A DNA stretch of 64,000 nt from Erysipelotrichaceae bacterium (GTDB lineage: Bacteria; Bacillota_I; Bacilli_A; Erysipelotrichales; Erysipelotrichaceae): positions 150,788 to 214,787 of the forward strand of contig JAFRLM010000007.1 of assembly GCA_017431225.1 (NCBI GenBank). The letters run 5' to 3'. Shown piece after piece: positions 35,095 to 43,564 of this stretch. Below the pieces are notes generated by a model that had not been told where the DNA came from, ran no database searches, and worked only from the letters and a program-made list of their open reading frames with translations. A program made the position numbers and the translations under genes. Each line of letters begins with the position of its first letter. Position 1 is the stretch's first letter.

Positions 35095-36046
35095 AAACGA
35101 AGAACTCAGCAAACGCGTATACGTATCGGAACTGAAAGAGTATTTTCATCTGAAACAGATCACCGGCGACGCGGAGAGTCTGAAACGCTGGATCATCGCG
35201 CCGGACGTTAACCGTCCCGGCCTGGAACTTGCCGGCTATATCGATACGACCGATCTGAAGCGTGTCGTCATCATCGGCAATAAGGAATGTGGTCTGCTCA
35301 ATACGATGGACTACGCGACCCAGAAGGCGCGTTTCGAATTCATCACCGATTCCTATACACCGTGCATCATCATGAGCAACGGCAACAAAACACCGGCCGC
35401 GCTGGAAGAGATCGCCAAAGCCAGGAATTTCCCGGTCTTTGAGACGGACTGGCAGACCTACATGGCGGTGCAGAACGTCGTTGCCTATCTGAGCCGCAAA
35501 CTGGCTCCCGACACCAGTATGCACGGCGTCATGCTGAACATTTACGGAAAGGGCGTTCTTCTGACCGGAAAGAGCGGGATCGGTAAATCCGAACTGGCGC
35601 TGGAATTAATACGCCGCGGTCATTTCTTCGTATCGGATGACCGTGTTGAGATCTCCCGTGTGCAGAACGATCTGTTCTGCAGCGCTCCGGATATCCTGAA
35701 GGGGATGCTGGAGATCCGCGGTGTCGGCATCATCGATGTCAATATGATGTTCGGCGCCTCAACGCTTCTTGAAAGCTGCAATCTGGATCTGATCATCCAT
35801 TTGGAGGAATACGGTGAGACCCACGAAAATAACCGTCTTAGCTATTCGCATGGAAAGATCGAGATCCTCGGCCTGCAGCGCCCGGTGATCGATATCCCGA
35901 TCACTCCCGGCCGTCAGCTGAGCGTCATCATCGAAACGGCTGTCTCCAATTTCCGGCTAATGGAAAAGGGGATCAACAGCACGGAAGATTTCAAGCAGCG
36001 GGTACTTAAAGTGATCACCGAAAAGAATAAAGGAGCCGGCGTATGA
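35087..36046 (+). CDS. hprK: HPr kinase/phosphorylase
   Basis: Bifunctional sensor that phosphorylates Ser46 of HPr with ATP (or PPi) and also dephosphorylates it by phosphorolysis, releasing pyrophosphate; the main switch of catabolite repression in Firmicutes. P-loop GKSGIGKSE at 161-169 and the family signature MEIRGVGIIDV are present, and His146 lies in the conserved HGV element. The start at 35087 has GGGAGG five bases upstream and yields 319 residues, the usual size. It overlaps uvrA by 8 bases and the Lgt fusion by 4. Confidence 0.96.
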   Translation: MGKNEELSKRVYVSELKEYFHLKQITGDAESLKRWIIAPDVNRPGLELAGYIDTTDLKRVVIIGNKECGLLNTMDYATQKARFEFITDSYTPCIIMSNGNKTPAALEEIAKARNFPVFETDWQTYMAVQNVVAYLSRKLAPDTSMHGVMLNIYGKGVLLTGKSGIGKSELALELIRRGHFFVSDDRVEISRVQNDLFCSAPDILKGMLEIRGVGIIDVNMMFGASTLLESCNLDLIIHLEEYGETHENNRLSYSHGKIEILGLQRPVIDIPITPGRQLSVIIETAVSNFRLMEKGINSTEDFKQRVLKVITEKNKGAGV

Positions 36047-37482
36047 GCTTTTTTCCGACAGATAAGACCTTTCTGAAGATCGGGCCTTTCTCGATCCAGT
36101 GGTACGCTGTGCTGATCCTGAGCGGCGCCTATCTGGCTTACCGTCTCTCGCAGCGCAACGCCCGCCGTTCACATTACCCGTCCGATATCCTGGGCGATTA
36201 CTTCGTCTATGTTTTATGGTGCGGTATCATCGGCGCCCGTCTGTGGTACTGTGTTTTCTATGATTTCAATTACTATTTTTCGAACCCGCTTAACATCTTA
36301 AAAGTCTACGAAGGCGGACTTGCGATCCACGGCGGACTGATCGCCGGAGTTCTGTTCACGCTCTGGTACTGCAAACGCAAGAATCTTTCTTTCCTGAAGA
36401 TGGCGGATATGATCATGCCGAATGTGCTTCTGGCACAGGCGATCGGCCGCTGGGGCAACTTTGTCAACCAGGAAGCTCACGGCGGAGTCGTCGACGCTTC
36501 CTATTACGACGGGATCCTTTCCTTCCTGAAGGAACGCATGTGTATCGACGGCGTTTACTATGAACCGATGTTTTTCTACGAAAGCATCTTGTGCATCCTC
36601 GGTTTCTGCCTGATCACCTTCCTGCTGAAGCCCCGTCAGAACAAGCGCGGAGACCTTTTCTGGGCGTATCTGATGTGGTACGGACTGATCCGCTTCTTTA
36701 TTGAGATGAAGCGCACCGACGCGCTCATGATCTTCGGCCTGAAGACAGCGCAGCTGACCTCGCTTGCCGGGATCGCGATCGGCGTCTGCGGCTATATCGG
36801 ACTTTTCGACCGTTTCTTCCCGAAACGCAAACCGACGATTCTGTTTGATTTTGACGGAACGCTGGTCGACACCAAAAGAGCGATCCGTGATTCCTATGAG
36901 CAGGTATTGATCAATAACGGCCGGCAGGACCTGTATACGGAAGAGTTCAAAAACGAGATCATCGGTCCCTCGCTCCAGCATATTTTCAAGAAGTATTTTC
37001 CGGAGCGCGACAGCGAGGAACTGATCGCCGAATACCGGAAATACAACGATGAATTCCTGAAGACCGAGGCGGATCTGATGCCCGGCGGCAGGGAACTTCT
37101 GGAAGCGCTGAAGAAAGACGGCTATAACGTCGGCATCGTTTCGGTCCGTGCCCACCGTTCGATCAAGCTGATCAACGAGATCCTCAAGATCGGCGATCTC
37201 AGCGGTGACCAGATCGGCTGTGACGAGGTCAAGAAGATGAAACCGGATCCGGAAGGGATCATTACGATCGTCAACCGCAACAACTGGAACCGCGACGAAG
37301 TCATCTATGTCGGTGACTCCGATTCAGATATCCATGCCGGCAAGAATTACGGCGCCTATACCGTCGGTTATTTCGATCTTCCGGTCCGCCGTCAGCGTCT
37401 GCTCGATGCCGGGGCAGATGCCTATACCGGCGATCTGACCGAGATTATTGAGATTGTGAAATCCTATCCGCAGCAAGTATAG
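36043..37482 (+). CDS. lgt: fusion of prolipoprotein diacylglyceryl transferase with a PpaX-like HAD phosphatase
   Basis: Single 479-residue frame. Residues 1 to about 258 are a complete Lgt: seven hydrophobic segments, the AIHGGLIAG catalytic-histidine motif and the signature GRWGNFVNQEAHGG; Lgt transfers diacylglycerol to the lipobox cysteine of prelipoproteins. From about 265 onward a full HAD domain follows, with nucleophile DFDGTLVDT (Asp269/Asp271), a Ser/Thr motif near IVSV, a conserved Lys (KKMKPDP) and VGDSDSD. In Bacillus the separate genes hprK, lgt and ppaX lie together, and PpaX hydrolyses the pyrophosphate released by HprK. The HAD part is most easily read as PpaX, now tethered to the cytoplasmic end of Lgt. 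No stop, frameshift or slippery run is visible at the junction. Confidence 0.9.
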   Translation: MSFFPTDKTFLKIGPFSIQWYAVLILSGAYLAYRLSQRNARRSHYPSDILGDYFVYVLWCGIIGARLWYCVFYDFNYYFSNPLNILKVYEGGLAIHGGLIAGVLFTLWYCKRKNLSFLKMADMIMPNVLLAQAIGRWGNFVNQEAHGGVVDASYYDGILSFLKERMCIDGVYYEPMFFYESILCILGFCLITFLLKPRQNKRGDLFWAYLMWYGLIRFFIEMKRTDALMIFGLKTAQLTSLAGIAIGVCGYIGLFDRFFPKRKPTILFDFDGTLVDTKRAIRDSYEQVLINNGRQDLYTEEFKNEIIGPSLQHIFKKYFPERDSEELIAEYRKYNDEFLKTEADLMPGGRELLEALKKDGYNVGIVSVRAHRSIKLINEILKIGDLSGDQIGCDEVKKMKPDPEGIITIVNRNNWNRDEVIYVGDSDSDIHAGKNYGAYTVGYFDLPVRRQRLLDAGADAYTGDLTEIIEIVKSYPQQV

Positions 37483-37483
37483 T
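37454..37483 (+). promoter_or_regulatory. probable upp promoter
   Basis: TTGTGA and TATAGT with an 18-bp spacer, lying in the last codons of the Lgt fusion gene; a second TATAAT overlaps the downstream end (37483-37488). A Shine-Dalgarno (ACGGAGG) follows before upp. Confidence 0.55.
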
Positions 37484-37510
37484 ATAATGGTTTACGGAGG
37501 TTAAGAACCT

Positions 37511-38131
37511 ATGGTAACAATACTAAATCATCCGTTGATCACGCATAAGCTTACGATCATGCGCGACAAGAACACCGGAACCAAAGATTTCCGTGAGAAC
37601 CTGAATGAGATCGCCGGCCTGATGGCATATGAAGTCTGCCGTGATCTGCCGGTCAAGCAGGTCAAAGTCGAGACACCGGTCTCCACCTGCAACACTTTTG
37701 TTTTAAAGAATGAAATCGTTCTGATCCCGATCCTGCGCGCAGGCCTGGGTCTGGTCAACGGTATCAATAACCTGATCCCGACCGCCAAAGTCGGCTTTAT
37801 CGGCCTCTACCGTGACGAAAAAACACTGGAGCCGCATGAATACTTCGCGAAGTTCCCGGACAACCTCGTTGACGCGGTCAACCTGGTCCTTGATCCGATG
37901 CTGGCGACCGGCGGCAGCGCCATCGCGGCCATCGATATGATCAAGAAAAGAGGCGCCAAGAATATCAAACTCGTATGTCTGGTAGGCGCTCCGGAAGGCG
38001 TGCAGGCTGTTGAAAAAGCACATCCGGATGTGGATGTCTATCTGGCAGCACTGGATTCCCATCTCAACGAGAACGGTTACATCGTACCCGGACTCGGTGA
38101 TGCCGGCGACCGTATCTTCGGTACAAAATAG
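37511..38131 (+). CDS. upp: uracil phosphoribosyltransferase
   Basis: Salvages uracil to UMP with PRPP; 206 residues. The PRPP-binding loop [10 protein letters not shown] and the C-terminal uracil-binding segment [14 protein letters not shown] are diagnostic, and the N-terminal [13 protein letters not shown] is the normal Upp start. It seems to have its own promoter within the end of the preceding gene and a short terminator hairpin at the stop codon. Confidence 0.96.
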   Translation: MVTILNHPLITHKLTIMRDKNTGTKDFRENLNEIAGLMAYEVCRDLPVKQVKVETPVSTCNTFVLKNEIVLIPILRAGLGLVNGINNLIPTAKVGFIGLYRDEKTLEPHEYFAKFPDNLVDAVNLVLDPMLATGGSAIAAIDMIKKRGAKNIKLVCLVGAPEGVQAVEKAHPDVDVYLAALDSHLNENGYIVPGLGDAGDRIFGTK

Positions 38132-38151
38132 AGCTTTTAAAGCTCTTTTTT
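38130..38151 (+). terminator. short terminator after upp
   Basis: AGAGCTTT / AAAGCTCT self-complementary hairpin with TTTTTT tail starting in the upp stop codon. The stem is AT-rich and has almost no loop, so it is modest in strength. Confidence 0.65.
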
Positions 38152-38152
38152 G

Positions 38153-38812
38153 ATGATGCTGAAGGGTATCTTTTTCGATTTTGACGGAGTGCTGTTCGAC
38201 TCCGAGAAGATCCATCATTTTGAGAACTGCGCTTTTATGGAGAGCGAGGGCTTTTTCTATGAGGAACAGTGGCTGATCGAACTGGTCGGGACTGATCCCA
38301 AGAAGAATGTCTGGCGCGATATCTATGAACATGCCGCTCCGCCGTATTCCTATGAGGAGCTGATCGTGCGGCGGGATGCTTTTCTCGACTCCCGGGGCCG
38401 TTTCAACGATGTCGCCCATTCCCTTTTCCCGGGCGTGAAGGAAGGCCTTTTGAAAGCGAAAGAGGCAGGGATCAAACTTGCGGTCGCTTCCTCTTCGCCA
38501 TTCAGTTATCTTGAGGAGAACACAAAAAAAGCAGGGATCTATTCCTGCTTTGACTGCATGTATTCAGGAAGGGATCTGAAGGATCCCAAACCGGCGCCTG
38601 ATATCTATCTCAACTGCGCGTCCGCGCTCGGTCTCTCGAGCAGCGAATGCGCCGTGGTCGAGGATTCCTATTACGGGATCCTGGCCGGGAAACGGGCAGG
38701 TATGAAGGTGGTCGCGGTGCGTGATGATTATTTCGGCATGGACCAGAGCCAGGCCGATATCATCGTCGACACCACCGCCGAGGCTATTGCTTATCTGCTT
38801 TCCTCTTTTTGA
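38153..38812 (+). CDS. HAD-family phosphatase, beta-phosphoglucomutase-like
   Basis: Soluble hydrolase of about 219 residues of HAD subfamily I with a helical cap. Nucleophile motif FFDFDGVLFDSE, motif II VASSSP, Lys in DPKPAPDIYL and the final VVEDSYYGILAGKRAG are intact. Related enzymes are beta-phosphoglucomutases and sugar-phosphate phosphatases; the VLFDSE variant does not decide between them. It begins immediately after the upp terminator hairpin and lacks a Shine-Dalgarno. The start could be 38153 or 38156. Its end overlaps the convergent membrane-protein gene by 29 bases. Confidence 0.82.
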   Translation: MMLKGIFFDFDGVLFDSEKIHHFENCAFMESEGFFYEEQWLIELVGTDPKKNVWRDIYEHAAPPYSYEELIVRRDAFLDSRGRFNDVAHSLFPGVKEGLLKAKEAGIKLAVASSSPFSYLEENTKKAGIYSCFDCMYSGRDLKDPKPAPDIYLNCASALGLSSSECAVVEDSYYGILAGKRAGMKVVAVRDDYFGMDQSQADIIVDTTAEAIAYLLSSF

Positions 38813-39323
38813 AGAAAGCGATCAGGCAGGCGCCCGAAAGGACCGCCGCGGCAAGGCCGAGCAGACAGTTGAGCACCAGGATGACTGTCGGGTATTCGTT
38901 GATGTAGGCATTGAAGACAAGGACGAATGCCAGCGATAAGGAAACGAAGAACGCCATTAACAGACGTCCGGCGCTCAGACGCTGCGCTAATGAATCGGTA
39001 TAGGGAACTCGTTCCGGTCTTTTGAAGCTCTGATCGACCGAAAGGGACGGCAGATATCTCTTATAGTAGATATAGCTCATGACCGCCAGCACCACGAGAC
39101 CGATGCCGAGCCCGATCCAGATGTTGTCGGTAACGACAGCCATGGTGAAGCCAACAGCGAAGGCGATGAAGTAGCGGATGGAAAGATAGTTGTAGGCCCG
39201 CACGTTCTGAGGGCGGATGATGTAGTTCTGATCTGTCAGACGATCGTACATGATCGTCTTTTTATTATACAGATAGATATTGCGCCCGGGGACAAGCGCG
39301 TCCTGCTTTTTCTGATCGGCCAT
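38784..39323 (-). CDS. small membrane protein of unknown function, four hydrophobic segments
   Basis: Not recognised. The 179-residue protein has a soluble N-terminus of about 50 residues, then paired hydrophobic segments (about 50-70 and 75-95), a polar loop and a second pair (about 125-145 and 150-170), ending in a basic tail. The ATG at 39323 is preferred since AAAGAGG lies about ten bases upstream. It is divergent from the Nudix gene and overlaps the HAD gene by 29 bases tail-to-tail. Confidence 0.7.
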   Translation of the reverse strand: MADQKKQDALVPGRNIYLYNKKTIMYDRLTDQNYIIRPQNVRAYNYLSIRYFIAFAVGFTMAVVTDNIWIGLGIGLVVLAVMSYIYYKRYLPSLSVDQSFKRPERVPYTDSLAQRLSAGRLLMAFFVSLSLAFVLVFNAYINEYPTVILVLNCLLGLAAAVLSGACLIAFFKKRKADKQ

Positions 39324-39392
39324 GCGAAAACGTACCTCTTTCTGAAACAATATACACTAAATATACAACAATTGTTTTTGAGTGAGAAGTGA

Positions 39393-39398
39393 TATAAT
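39393..39398 (+). promoter_or_regulatory. extended -10 of the Nudix operon
   Basis: TGATATAAT (TG at 39390-39391), 19 bases before the ATG at 39418, with an AGAGG ribosome site between. A 10-bp palindrome AACAATTGTT (39367-39376) lies just upstream in the divergent region and could be an operator. Confidence 0.6.
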
Positions 39399-39417
39399 GG
39401 CGGAAAGAGGTCAGTAA

Positions 39418-39942
39418 ATGGAAAGAAAAATCGAAAGCGAACAGATCTATTCAGGCCGGGTCATCGAAGTCGTGCGCGACGTTGTTGAGCTGGATGACGG
39501 CAGGCCTGCGGTAAGAGAGGTCGTCCTCCACCGCGGCGGCTGCTGCATCGCTCTGCGCGATCCGGCAGATAATAAATACTACATGGTGCGCCAGTACCGC
39601 TATGCCCAGCAGACCGAGATGCTGGAGTTCTGCGCCGGCAAGATGGAGCAGGGGGAAGATCCCGCGAAAACGATCCTGCGTGAATGCGAGGAAGAGCTCG
39701 GCGTGACCGCGGAGAACGTCAGGGCTTACGGCTATATCGCTCCGACCTGCGGCTATTCCTCGGAAAAGATCTATCTCTATTCCGGAGACAAGGGAAAGAA
39801 CGTCGGGACCCATTTTGACGAGGATGAACAGATCGAACCGGAGAAGTATTCCCTGGAGGAGATCGAGGACATGATCGCCCGCGGCGAGATCTTTGACGCC
39901 AAGACGATCGCGCTGGTATACCGTCTGAGGGCAGGCCGATGA
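39418..39942 (+). CDS. nudF: Nudix hydrolase, ADP-ribose pyrophosphatase type
   Basis: Probably cleaves ADP-ribose to AMP and ribose-5-phosphate. The 174-residue protein carries the Nudix box GKMEQGEDPAKTILRECEEEL, with the preceding MVRQYRYA and the following APTCGYSSEKIYLY motifs that mark the ADP-ribose pyrophosphatase subfamily. It has its own promoter and a 4-base overlap with the next gene. ADP-ribose arises from NAD turnover, so it may complement the NAD operon at the start of the window. Confidence 0.87.
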   Translation: MERKIESEQIYSGRVIEVVRDVVELDDGRPAVREVVLHRGGCCIALRDPADNKYYMVRQYRYAQQTEMLEFCAGKMEQGEDPAKTILRECEEELGVTAENVRAYGYIAPTCGYSSEKIYLYSGDKGKNVGTHFDEDEQIEPEKYSLEEIEDMIARGEIFDAKTIALVYRLRAGR

Positions 39943-40733
39943 ATCATTTCGAAGAGTTGCTGGAGGATACCCTGTATCTGGAGATCCCGGCAGCCCGGAT
40001 CTACTTTAACGGTTATTTCAAGATCGAAAACGAAGAAGATTACGAATTCGATGAGCGCATGAGCGAGGCCAATATCCGGGCTCTGCGCTATCTGTTTGAA
40101 AGTGAGGACGAGCTGGAAGCCCGGGTCGACGAGGCACTGGAGATCGACCCGCTGTGCCTGGAAGCCTGGTATATCTGTCACAAGCTTTCGGAAGATGAGG
40201 AGAATCATCATCTTCTGCGCCGCTATCTGGCTTTATCCAAGGAGTATCCCGGCTTTAACGAATACGAGAAGGACAACTACCGTTTCATCCTGATGCGTCA
40301 TGCCGATTATCTGGCGGCGATCCACAATGTCCATAAGGCGCTCAGCGTCCTGGATCTTCTCAGCGGTCTAGAGGGGAGCCGGCAGGGACTGGTGGAGATG
40401 TACGCGCTCTGCTACGCGACGCTTGAAAGAGGCGAGGAATTTTATCAGTTATACCTCGATACCGAGTTCACTTCCCTGTTCCAGTATTTGATGCTGATCG
40501 TGACCCTGCTGAAGGAGGAGAGCTTCCAGCGGGCGGAGGAGGTCTGCCGTGATATGATCGAGGTCTATCCGCTCAGCGTCTTTCTGGATCATCCCCAGGA
40601 TCTGGCGGATGATGAATCCAAGGAGACAGAGACATTCTTCAATACTCTGGATTTTGTCTACGACCATCTTCTGTCGGTCGAGGACTTCTTCCTCTGGTTC
40701 AAAGAGACGAAAAAGACAGCTCGCTATTCGTGA
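39939..40733 (+). CDS. TPR-like helical protein of unknown function
   Basis: Soluble, acidic protein of 264 residues that appears all-helical, with paired helices resembling tetratricopeptide repeats (for example around ALEIDPLCLEAWYICHKLS and NVHKALSVLDLLSGLEGS). No catalytic motif was found. It overlaps the Nudix gene (ATGA) and its last codons form the left arm of a terminator. A protein-interaction role is the only inference possible. Confidence 0.7.
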   Translation: MNHFEELLEDTLYLEIPAARIYFNGYFKIENEEDYEFDERMSEANIRALRYLFESEDELEARVDEALEIDPLCLEAWYICHKLSEDEENHHLLRRYLALSKEYPGFNEYEKDNYRFILMRHADYLAAIHNVHKALSVLDLLSGLEGSRQGLVEMYALCYATLERGEEFYQLYLDTEFTSLFQYLMLIVTLLKEESFQRAEEVCRDMIEVYPLSVFLDHPQDLADDESKETETFFNTLDFVYDHLLSVEDFFLWFKETKKTARYS

Positions 40734-40747
40734 GCTGTCTTTTTTTC
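40710..40747 (+). terminator. terminator overlapping the end of the TPR-like gene
   Basis: Perfect 13-bp stem AAAAAGACAGCTC / GAGCTGTCTTTTT followed by a T run; the left arm lies within coding sequence and the stop codon is in the hairpin. Confidence 0.9.
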
Positions 40748-40806
40748 GGCCGTTTCCCCGCCTCTTGGGAGCGGTCTTTTTCCTTTTGTGAGTCATACGG
40801 ATGATG

Positions 40807-40812
40807 TATAAT
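40807..40812 (+). promoter_or_regulatory. -10 hexamer six bases from the start of the gene before tmk
   Basis: ATGTATAATA with TATAAT ending six bases before the ATG at 40819; no Shine-Dalgarno. The ten bases are identical around the hexamer to the yybS promoter apart from flanks. Confidence 0.62.
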
Positions 40813-40818
40813 AGAGCC

Positions 40819-41130
40819 ATGAAAAGGATAGAACTTCGTGATTTTTCTTTTAGCGATCTGAAAGAAGACCCGGAAATGCTTGACGCGATCTACCTGTGCG
40901 AAGGCAAGGAAGACCGTTACGCGCTGCTGAAAGTGGAGGATTATGAGCTCCTGCTGCAGGCGTATTATGAAGCGGCGGTGAATGATCCGCTGCGTTTTAC
41001 CAAGCCGACCGAGATCCGGATCATTCCTCAGGGGAATGTGGAACTCAACGAGGATGAATACGAGGATCTGAAACAGCAGGTCCTGGATGCACTGGAAAAG
41101 ACATTGAAACCGAAGCGGAAGCTGAATTAA
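40819..41130 (+). CDS. small acidic conserved-type protein upstream of tmk
   Basis: Not recognised. The 103-residue protein (MKRIELRDFSFSDLKED at the start) has no membrane segment and seems mixed alpha/beta. I start at 40819 because the in-frame ATG at 40801 lies before the -10 element. Its stop directly abuts the tmk start. The small protein next to tmk in Firmicutes is often YaaQ or YaaR, but I see no clear likeness to either. Confidence 0.65.
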   Translation: MKRIELRDFSFSDLKEDPEMLDAIYLCEGKEDRYALLKVEDYELLLQAYYEAAVNDPLRFTKPTEIRIIPQGNVELNEDEYEDLKQQVLDALEKTLKPKRKLN

Positions 41131-41763
41131 ATGAATAAAGGACTTTTTATCACGCTTGAGGGACCGGATGGTTCCGGCAAGACAACGATCGCCAAAGCGA
41201 TCGTGGAAAAACTGAACGAACAGGGCTGGGAAGTCGTCCATACCCGCGAACCGGGCGGTGTCCGGATCGCCGAGGAGATCCGTAACGTCATCCTGGATCC
41301 CGAAAACACCGAGATGGATGTCAAGACGGAAGCGCTGCTCTACGCGGCCAGCCGCCGTCAGCATCTGACCGAAAAAGTGATCCCGGCACTCAAAGCGGAC
41401 AAAGTCGTTCTTTGCGAGCGTTTTCTGGATTCCTCGCTTGCCTATCAGGGCTTTGGCCGTGAGATCGGGTTCGACGAGGTCTATGATATCAACCGTTTTG
41501 CGATCGGCTCCTATATGCCGGATCTGACGCTGTATCTGGATATCGATGAAGAGAAGGGACTTGAAAGGATCAAGGACCGTTCCTTCAAAGACCGTCTGGA
41601 TGTGGAAAGCGTCGCTTTCCATCACCGGGTCGTACAGGGTTACAAGGAAGTGCTCAGACGCTTCCCGGAACGTATCCGTATCGTGAATGCCGATCAGCCG
41701 GTGGAAAATGTCCTGCATGACTGCATGCAGATCATCACGGAGGCTCTGAATGGCGATCGTTAA
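41131..41763 (+). CDS. tmk: thymidylate kinase
   Basis: Phosphorylates dTMP to dTDP. P-loop GPDGSGKTT at 11-19, the DR(E/Y)-type TREPGG motif, CERFLDSSLAYQG and a lid region around residue 145 containing KDRSFKDRLD. Length 210 is standard. It overlaps holB by 14 bases, as in the common tmk-holB arrangement. Confidence 0.95.
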   Translation: MNKGLFITLEGPDGSGKTTIAKAIVEKLNEQGWEVVHTREPGGVRIAEEIRNVILDPENTEMDVKTEALLYAASRRQHLTEKVIPALKADKVVLCERFLDSSLAYQGFGREIGFDEVYDINRFAIGSYMPDLTLYLDIDEEKGLERIKDRSFKDRLDVESVAFHHRVVQGYKEVLRRFPERIRIVNADQPVENVLHDCMQIITEALNGDR

Positions 41764-42700
41764 GCCTGAAACGATCGCTTTTCGACTGCTGAACAACGCC
41801 CTGCGCACCAAAAAGATCGCGCAGGTCTATCTTTTCTACGGCGGCGATACCGAAACAAAAAAGGACACGGCTATGGCGTTTTTAGCCGGTGTCATCTCCG
41901 GCAGCGATACGCTCCCGGGAGCGGAGGATCCGCTGTATCAGCGTCTACGCAACGGGAGCTGCGCGGACTTCTATTATCTGAGCGGACGCGACGAGACCCT
42001 GAAGACCGATCAGCTCCAGGATCTGATCCGCGAACTGCAGCGCACCGCGCTGGAAAGCAACGGCCGCAAAGGCTATCTGATCGAAAACATCAACAACTCT
42101 TCGGAGAAGGTCTATAACCAGATCCTGAAGTTCATGGAGGAGACTCCCGGCGAGAGCACCTTCGGGGTGCTGATCAGCGATCATATCGATTCGCTTCTGC
42201 CGACGATCGTTTCCCGCTGCGAACGGATCCCGTTTCCCAAAGCAGACAAGGAAGAACTGCGCGAGCTCTACCTGAAGGACGGGTTTGAGGACAGCGATGC
42301 CCGGCTGCTGAGCGAGATCACCGCTGTCTATCGTAAGCGCGATCTAAATGATCCTGCTTATCTGGCAGCCAGGGATCTCTTTGAAACGGTGCTGCAGCAG
42401 GACTCGGAAGTTCTGCCGTATTACCTGAACAAGGATTTCTTCCCCCGTTTCGGGAAAGAAGACCGGACGGTGCTGACCGACGCGTTGTCACTCTATGCCT
42501 CGCTCCTGAACCAGGGGATCCTGCAGGACGGCGCGTTTCTGCCAGAGACCGAAAGAAGAAAGATCTGTTCTCTTTCGCAGAAAGAAAAAGAAGTGTATAT
42601 AGAAAGCGCCCAGGAAGTATTGCGTTATCTCAACAGTCCGCTGGACCTGAAGCTCCTGATGGACCATCACGCATATACCCTGCTGCGCAAGGAGGTTTAA
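41750..42700 (+). CDS. holB: DNA polymerase III delta prime subunit
   Basis: Clamp-loader subunit, 316 residues. AAA+ fold in which the P-loop is degenerate (FYGGDTETKKDTAM), typical of delta prime. The FMEETPGESTFGVLIS and LPTIVSRCERIPF (sensor 1 and SRC) motifs are diagnostic. Preceded by tmk and immediately followed, with no gap, by ricT, the classic Firmicutes order. Confidence 0.92.
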   Translation: MAIVKPETIAFRLLNNALRTKKIAQVYLFYGGDTETKKDTAMAFLAGVISGSDTLPGAEDPLYQRLRNGSCADFYYLSGRDETLKTDQLQDLIRELQRTALESNGRKGYLIENINNSSEKVYNQILKFMEETPGESTFGVLISDHIDSLLPTIVSRCERIPFPKADKEELRELYLKDGFEDSDARLLSEITAVYRKRDLNDPAYLAARDLFETVLQQDSEVLPYYLNKDFFPRFGKEDRTVLTDALSLYASLLNQGILQDGAFLPETERRKICSLSQKEKEVYIESAQEVLRYLNSPLDLKLLMDHHAYTLLRKEV

Positions 42701-43564
42701 ATGTCAGAAAGACAGGAAAAATATGTAGCTGTTCGCTTTGAGCAGACAAATAAAGCCTATACCTTTTCCTGCGGTGATATGCCGCTGAACGTAAAGGATA
42801 AGGTCGTCGTGGAGACCAAACGCGGCATGGAGATCGGCGAAGTCATCTCCCAGCCGACAGAAGAAAGCGGTCTGACGGCGGACATGGAAGTCAAGCCGGT
42901 CCTGCATGTGGCTACAGCGGACGAACTGGAAGCTTACCGTCAGAACAAGATCGAAGCGAAGAACGCGAAGAAAGTCGCTCAGGAAGAAGCCGATGAGCTC
43001 GGCCTGATGATGAATTTCATCACTGCCGAATATACCCTTGACCGTTCCAAGATCACCTTGACCTATCTTGCGGATAACCGTGTCGACTTCCGTGAACTGC
43101 TGAAAAAACTCGCCTCCAGACTGCGCTGCCGTATCGATCTGCGCCAGGTCGGCGCCCGCGATAAAGCGAAGATGGTCGGCGGTATCGGTGTCTGCGGACG
43201 CGAACTCTGCTGCTCGAAATTCATCGATGAATTCGAGCGTATCTCGATCAATATGGCCAAGAACCAGCTCCTGGCTCTGAATATCGCCAAACTCAGCGGC
43301 CACTGCGGCGCTCTGATGTGCTGCCTGCGCTTTGAGGATGACGCCTATAAGGAACTCCGCCGCGGTCTGCCGAAGCTCAATGCCCGCGTGGAATACGAAG
43401 GCGACAGCTATCATGTGACAGCCATGAACGTCATGGACCGCACCTGTAAGCTTGAAAACAGGGAAACGACCCTGTATCTGACTCTGGATGACCTGATGAA
43501 AAAAGGAAAGTTCAAGAAGGCAAATGAAAAAGAAGGAAACGCCCAGCCGGGCAGCGCCGAATAA
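42701..43564 (+). CDS. ricT: RicT/YaaT, PSP1-domain protein
   Basis: Component of the RicAFT (Y-) complex, which stimulates RNase Y processing of mRNAs and other regulators in Bacillus. The 287-residue protein has the PSP1 domain (VVVETKRGMEIGEV near residues 28-41) and the Cys-rich elements CGRELCCSKF and GHCGALMCCLRFE that bind an Fe-S cluster in the complex. Its ATG follows the holB stop directly. It overlaps rsmI by 41 bases. In many relatives yabA lies here; it is absent. Confidence 0.92.
   Translation: MSERQEKYVAVRFEQTNKAYTFSCGDMPLNVKDKVVVETKRGMEIGEVISQPTEESGLTADMEVKPVLHVATADELEAYRQNKIEAKNAKKVAQEEADELGLMMNFITAEYTLDRSKITLTYLADNRVDFRELLKKLASRLRCRIDLRQVGARDKAKMVGGIGVCGRELCCSKFIDEFERISINMAKNQLLALNIAKLSGHCGALMCCLRFEDDAYKELRRGLPKLNARVEYEGDSYHVTAMNVMDRTCKLENRETTLYLTLDDLMKKGKFKKANEKEGNAQPGSAE

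Noticed and set aside
36830..36860. Frameshift or missed stop between the Lgt and HAD halves
   Set aside because: No homopolymer or slippery run lies at the junction, and both halves are in one uninterrupted frame with a natural linker.
38784..39323. Considering the small membrane protein as a non-coding shadow because it overlaps the HAD gene
   Set aside because: It is kept as a gene: it has a Shine-Dalgarno, a divergent promoter region and four well-formed hydrophobic segments, and only its last 29 bases overlap.
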